DNA from: Diphasiastrum complanatum
Lineage: Eukaryota; Streptophyta; Lycopodiopsida; Lycopodiales; Lycopodiaceae
Direction of reading: 5' to 3'
Length of the DNA stretch: 64,000 nt
Assembly (NCBI GenBank): GCA_029204225.1
Contig: CM055106.1
Span: forward strand, 8,516,574 to 8,580,573
Below are positions 59,831 through 64,000 of the stretch, in pieces. Below the pieces are notes generated by a model. It saw nothing but the letters and a program-made list of their open reading frames with translations, was not told the origin of the DNA and did no database searches. Every line of letters starts with the position of its first letter. The stretch's first letter is position 1. The translations under genes and the position numbers were made by a program.

Positions 59831-61329
59831 TCCTGGAGTATATGTTATTGGACAACTCCGCATAACAACTTATCCAAAAGATATTCTTCATTGGGTATAA
59901 AATCCAAAACTTCTAAGAAAACCAACTTGAATAGACTAGAAAAAAATTCACACATGGGCCAACCAAACATTCATGTTAAGTTTACCACAATCGACTTCGT
60001 TAGTCTAGGGAAAATTATTTAACCTTTCATGCAATATCGTCCAAGGTGTTCAGGTAGCTAACACTACCTTCCAAAAAATTCTCATAAAATCGGATTGCTA
60101 GATTTAATAACAAGAAATTCTCAAATATACTCTTTAAAAACAAAAAGTAGCACTCGGGGTTTTCTATTTTGTGATTTGAGATATCCATAAAGGGGTCATG
60201 ACCAATACCTCAAAAATCCCGACAAGAAAAGACCCTCTTGTGTGCATCCTATACCATATCCTTCCTCCAAGAAGACCATCCCCTTTCCGACCAATCATTC
60301 TAAAAAAATCAATTGATTTAACTAGAACACCCAAGAACTTCGAAGATTTTCTCATGATCCCCAAATCTGATAAACAATTCAAGTAAATTCTGAATCACAT
60401 TTATCGGTACTAGGCCAAATTTCCGGGAATTATAAAATTGCAACTTCATAGTACTAATTTCAACTCGTCTCTTCTTTCACCCTTTTCCAAATCTTTTTTA
60501 TCACTAGAAAAGACTTTAGATCACACCCTAACATCCTATTACGTTGACAAACTTAGAAATTGGAAAGAACAAGTGGAAATCTTAATCTATACAAAAAAAT
60601 ACGCTTTCCCTCACGAGAAAAGTGCTAGCCAAAAAACAACTGTTCCACCAGTTCCATTACACTCAACTTAATGAGCAACATTTAAACATGACTCCAAAAT
60701 TCCAAGCCAAAACGGTTTTTTCTCAAGTTTGACAAGAAACTAAAACGGAATTCATTCTTACCTTTATTCCCCAGCGAGAACAAAAGAGCCCGACACTAGC
60801 TAGCCCATGCTTAGAGAAAAACTAGTCAGATAACAAATCCATTTGAAACAACTATGCAAAAGAAAAAAATTAAAAAGGGGGCCCCTACAAAAAAATTTGT
60901 AACAAGTACCCATTAGAGCCATGACAAGCACTCTCACTACTTCATACCCTCGCACATATTCACTCACCTCATTTTTCACGACATTACTCGCCAACCGTCC
61001 ACTATAATTACTCACCACTTTATCCCCTACCCTTTCTTGCCTTCCTTCCCCTTCACCACATTCTGATTTGTCCAAATCGCACCGAGACGACGTATTTTTG
61101 AAGCCTCAACTCCACTTGACCAAAGATTGTGCTTCATGAGAAGTGCAGCCCTTCATCGAGCCCCACACATCCTCCCACATGACCACTTCACCATCCGCCT
61201 CCCAGCCTCGTTGCCCCCAACTACCTCAACCATCCTTGATCGTGAGGAGCGAGAGACCTCTCTGCAACCCACCCGCCGACGAACGCCATCTACATGCACC
61301 ATGTCCCATTATGTGATCTTGCCACTGTT
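59831..61329. other. Region without a recognised gene
   Basis: Short ORFs on both strands have no motif I can name. The part before 60000 may be the gag start or leader of V. A G/C run around 60879-60890 and a poly-T near 61600 are the only simple features. Confidence 0.4.
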
Positions 61330-62830
61330 AACAGAGCAAGATATTAGAGCCCTTTCGCACCGACGACTACATCGCAGTTCTACATGTCGCAAGTCTAGCA
61401 TCTATGGAAATTCCCCTTATCCAAGATATCACCATCATCCAATAGGCCTTTGCCACCTTTGACATTGACCACTTCACAGTCACTCACAAGGGTCAAGACT
61501 ATGATATCCCCCTTGATCCTGAGCTAGTGGCAACCACCATGATCATCTCTTACATCTCTTTCCTACCACAAACTCGTGCTCTAGCCGTACGACATTTCGT
61601 CTTTTTTTTTTTTTACCCCGACCACGCCGATACTAAGACAAAAACCAACGACTAGTACTTGATCTCATAGATCAGACCCCCCAATCTTCGTGAGGCCATA
61701 GAATTTTTGTCTACCACCCTCATCATGAGCTCCACCATCCCCTCCATGTATCCAAACTCATTGTGATCATGGTGACTATGATAGTGGACAGCCTGAATAC
61801 CTTTTACAATTGGGCTTAAGTTCTGATCAAGGAACTGCAAGCAGCTTTCAAATGCCCAAACTAGATCACCTATAGTGGTCTACTCACAGCCCTTGCCATC
61901 GCCCACCTTGAGAATCTAAGTGTCCAAACACCTACTCATGATGCCCAAGCAGTCGGCCCCTCCCAACCACGCCCAATAGATATGATCACACAACTCGAGT
62001 CGCCAATCGTCGCACATCCCCATCGCCCACCACCCATTTTTTGCCTATACAAGCCCTGCTTGCATGAGGCCCTGGCCACACCTACCCCATCGTCGTTATT
62101 ACCACATCCCCCTACCCCTAGCCCAATCCAACTCTCCATTACTTCACCCATCCCACATCCGTCACAATCTCCACTTTTGCCCCAATTACAACTCTTGCCA
62201 TCGCCACATCACCCTTCCTCTCATATCTTCTCCAATTCTCCCAATTGCTCTTTCCACCATCACAACTCCCGCCACACCTCTCGTCATTGCCATCGCCACC
62301 ACCACTATTTCCACCTTCTCTCTAATCATGCCACTCCCACCTCCAATGACAACCCAAGCCTTCTCGGCTAGCTAGGACGCTCAAGCAATGGGTTGTTAGA
62401 CTGCCTTAATTGGCCTCCAACAACAACTCCACTAGATGCTCATTGAACAAGCAACTGAGCAATCTCGCGGCCCAAATGATGGTAGGGCAAACGTTGTAGG
62501 CTCTGACCAATAAGGTTTCACAGTTGTAGAGAGAGTGAGATGAGAGCCGAGCCCAAGTCCAATCCCTTCAAGACTAGCTCAACAAAGCAAATCGGGTAGC
62601 TCAACAACAAGACAAGCTCGTGCAAGCCTTAAAGGCCGAGCTAGACACAGAAAAACAAGCCCGGCAGACCTACCAAGTAGATCTCCATCACTTAGTGCTC
62701 AAGTTCTAGGAGCTAGAACTTGAATGCGGCACTCTCAAAACTGATGAGAGTTCGCTCAAGGACCTTATTTATTACTTGGAGCACAACATCTCTAGAGTGA
62801 AGACAACGACAACAAGGGAACAAGCTTGCC
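61330..62830 (+). pseudogene. Decayed ORF with a coiled-coil end, family unknown
   Basis: One frame reads FRTDDYIAVLHVASLASMEI, then after a stop FDIDHFTVTHKGQDYDIPLD and PELVATTMIISYISFLPQTR. After a broken Pro/Ser/His-rich stretch (62000-62370) comes a heptad-like segment, RVAQQQDKLVQALKAELDTE and KQARQTYQVDLHHLV, with LELECGTLKTDESSLKDLIY to about 62800. It has several stops. The order (globular N-part, Pro-rich middle, coiled coil) resembles ORFs found beside gag in some plant retroelements, but I cannot name it. A decayed host gene is also possible. Confidence 0.4.
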
Positions 62831-63145
62831 CCATGGACCACCCAATATGAGTTAGGCCCCTCCAAACTTGAGTACATGGACCAAAAGTTTAAAAAATGCT
62901 CATTGGGTCCTCAAAACCATATACATTGTCCCAACTTCATTAAATATGGCATTAACCCCATGAAGTCACGCAATCCAAGCCTGGAAAAAGCTCTGTATTC
63001 GTCGTACTATCTCTAGAGAAGATTTCACCCACGGAGAAAATAAACTCTGATGACCCCTGACAGCCATCCAGGGTTTACCTTTTGGTACCTCGACTTCGCA
63101 GTCAGAGCATCAACAAAGGAATCTACATTAAAGGACAAATAGTGA

Positions 63146-63560
63146 CTTTTAACACTCTCCCTTAATGACAAATTTCATCATCAAAGCTTCTTGTTTTGTC
63201 TCCAGACGTCAATTCCCAGGTAGTAGTGTAGGTCCCCGAGATCCTTCATCTCAAACTCTATACTTAGTCACTTTTTTCCACGTTCAATGAGTTTGTCACA
63301 ACTACCTATAAAAGAATAAGTCGTCTAGAAAATAGATTCCCAAATAGCAAGAGATCTGTGCTCAACTACCAGTTAGAATCTCTCAATCCATAAAGAATAT
63401 AATACTTTCTCGAAGCATTTGGTAGAAATTGTAGTACTCCAAAAAACACCAGCCAAGAAAATTGTCTTCAATCTGTCGTGCCTAGGGTACTTCTTCCTTT
63501 ATAACAAAACCTTCAGGTAACTCTAGATAGTCCATCTCAAATCCAATGACCAACCAGATA
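63146..63560 (-). pseudogene. Copia reverse transcriptase scrap abutting a polypurine tract and LTR start
   Basis: On the minus strand, shifted frames read DYLELPEGFVIKEE, VDDL (from the YVDD site), SCDKLIERGKK and FEMKDLGDLHYYLG (about 63262-63208). Only about 45 bases later comes TTAAGGGAGAG (plus 63155-63165), a polypurine tract, and the LTR start TGTTAAAAGTCAC at 63154. The RT end and all of RNase H are therefore deleted. The LTR continues towards lower coordinates for an unknown length. From 63560 to 64000 a Gln/Thr/Pro-rich open stretch is unassigned. Confidence 0.6.
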
Positions 63561-64000
63561 ACCAAACCCAATTTTGTCTTCATGGACTTTGGAGGCTCCA
63601 TAAGTTCCCAGGTTTCACACTTCAGAAGTAATATTCTTTACAACAACATCCACTCAAATAGAGCTTATAGCTGCACAAAATTTTTAATGAATGAGCTCAA
63701 CCTCAGCTTCAGACATCAGACACAATGGTCAAAATCAAGTGAGGCTTCAAACCCCTACTCCGTTAGTTCCTCCCTTCAAACAGCAACAACAACAACAGCA
63801 TCAACACCCAATAACAGCTTCAATGAACCGCCTGGTCAACTTATCAATGCCACTACAAAAACTGAGGGAATGAGAACAATGTAGATGGATCTACTCTGAT
63901 GATAGAACTTCCATCCGAGTTGCACTTCCAGAGTAGAAGAAGGCTTAACAACAGAGATTGATACTTCATAGGAAGATCAACATATGGTTCTAAACGAACA

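Noticed and set aside
61982-62375. Pro/Ser/His-rich ORFs of 103-129 codons
   Set aside because: They are low-complexity in two overlapping frames. They fall inside the decayed coiled-coil ORF and are explained by C-rich repeats.

Overview
The window looks like nuclear DNA of a seed plant with a large, repeat-rich genome, and a gymnosperm is my best guess. It carries one plant-type NIP aquaporin gene with five exons. Nearly everything else is decayed Ty1/copia and Ty3/gypsy LTR retrotransposon, long GA/GT/CT microsatellite, and two AT-rich loci that resemble decayed DNA-transposon genes. No rRNA gene, intact tRNA gene, CRISPR array or bacterial operon was seen.

Layout. 1-3.35 kb: end of a copia element (RNase H remnant, PPT, LTR). 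3.35-7.74 kb: gypsy element A, with 5' LTR, initiator-Met PBS, a leader carrying a 682-bp solo LTR, an intact gag ORF, then a deletion running into a truncated 3' LTR. 9.3-11.6 kb: the NIP aquaporin on the minus strand with its promoter region. 12.8-16.6 kb: old gypsy LTR, (TC)n, decayed gag and copia LTR X1. 16.9-21.5 kb: a divergent pair of decayed intron-containing genes with a repeated 15-bp palindrome, mostly between them. 21.9-34.6 kb: a nest of three copia elements, here called X, Y and Z. Y lies in the leader of X, Z lies in the reverse transcriptase of Y, and a large part is inverted. A 1.2-kb TIR element has also inserted in Y. 34.68-34.89 kb: a tRNA-like A box followed by three hairpins with a constant loop and changing stems. 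35.2-36.5 kb: a minisatellite with embedded dinucleotide tracts. 36.5-41.5 kb: gypsy-derived element B, with two LTRs and no coding capacity. 41.9-45.2 kb: a second transposase-like locus, with a convergent pair of genes. 45.8-51.9 kb: three head-to-tail gypsy LTRs, then PBS and leader. 51.9-57.0 kb: copia W and a second partial copy. 57.0-59.8 kb: copia V (minus) lacking its integrase core. 61.3-62.8 kb: a decayed coiled-coil ORF. 63.15-63.56 kb: a copia reverse-transcriptase scrap on the minus strand.

The only convincing host gene is the aquaporin. Of the retroelement genes, gag of A, gag of Y and the integrase ORF of W are still long open frames. No element is complete, so any mobility would need proteins supplied from elsewhere. 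All family assignments come from reading motifs by eye. Exact LTR ends, splice sites and family names for the two AT-rich loci are inferences.
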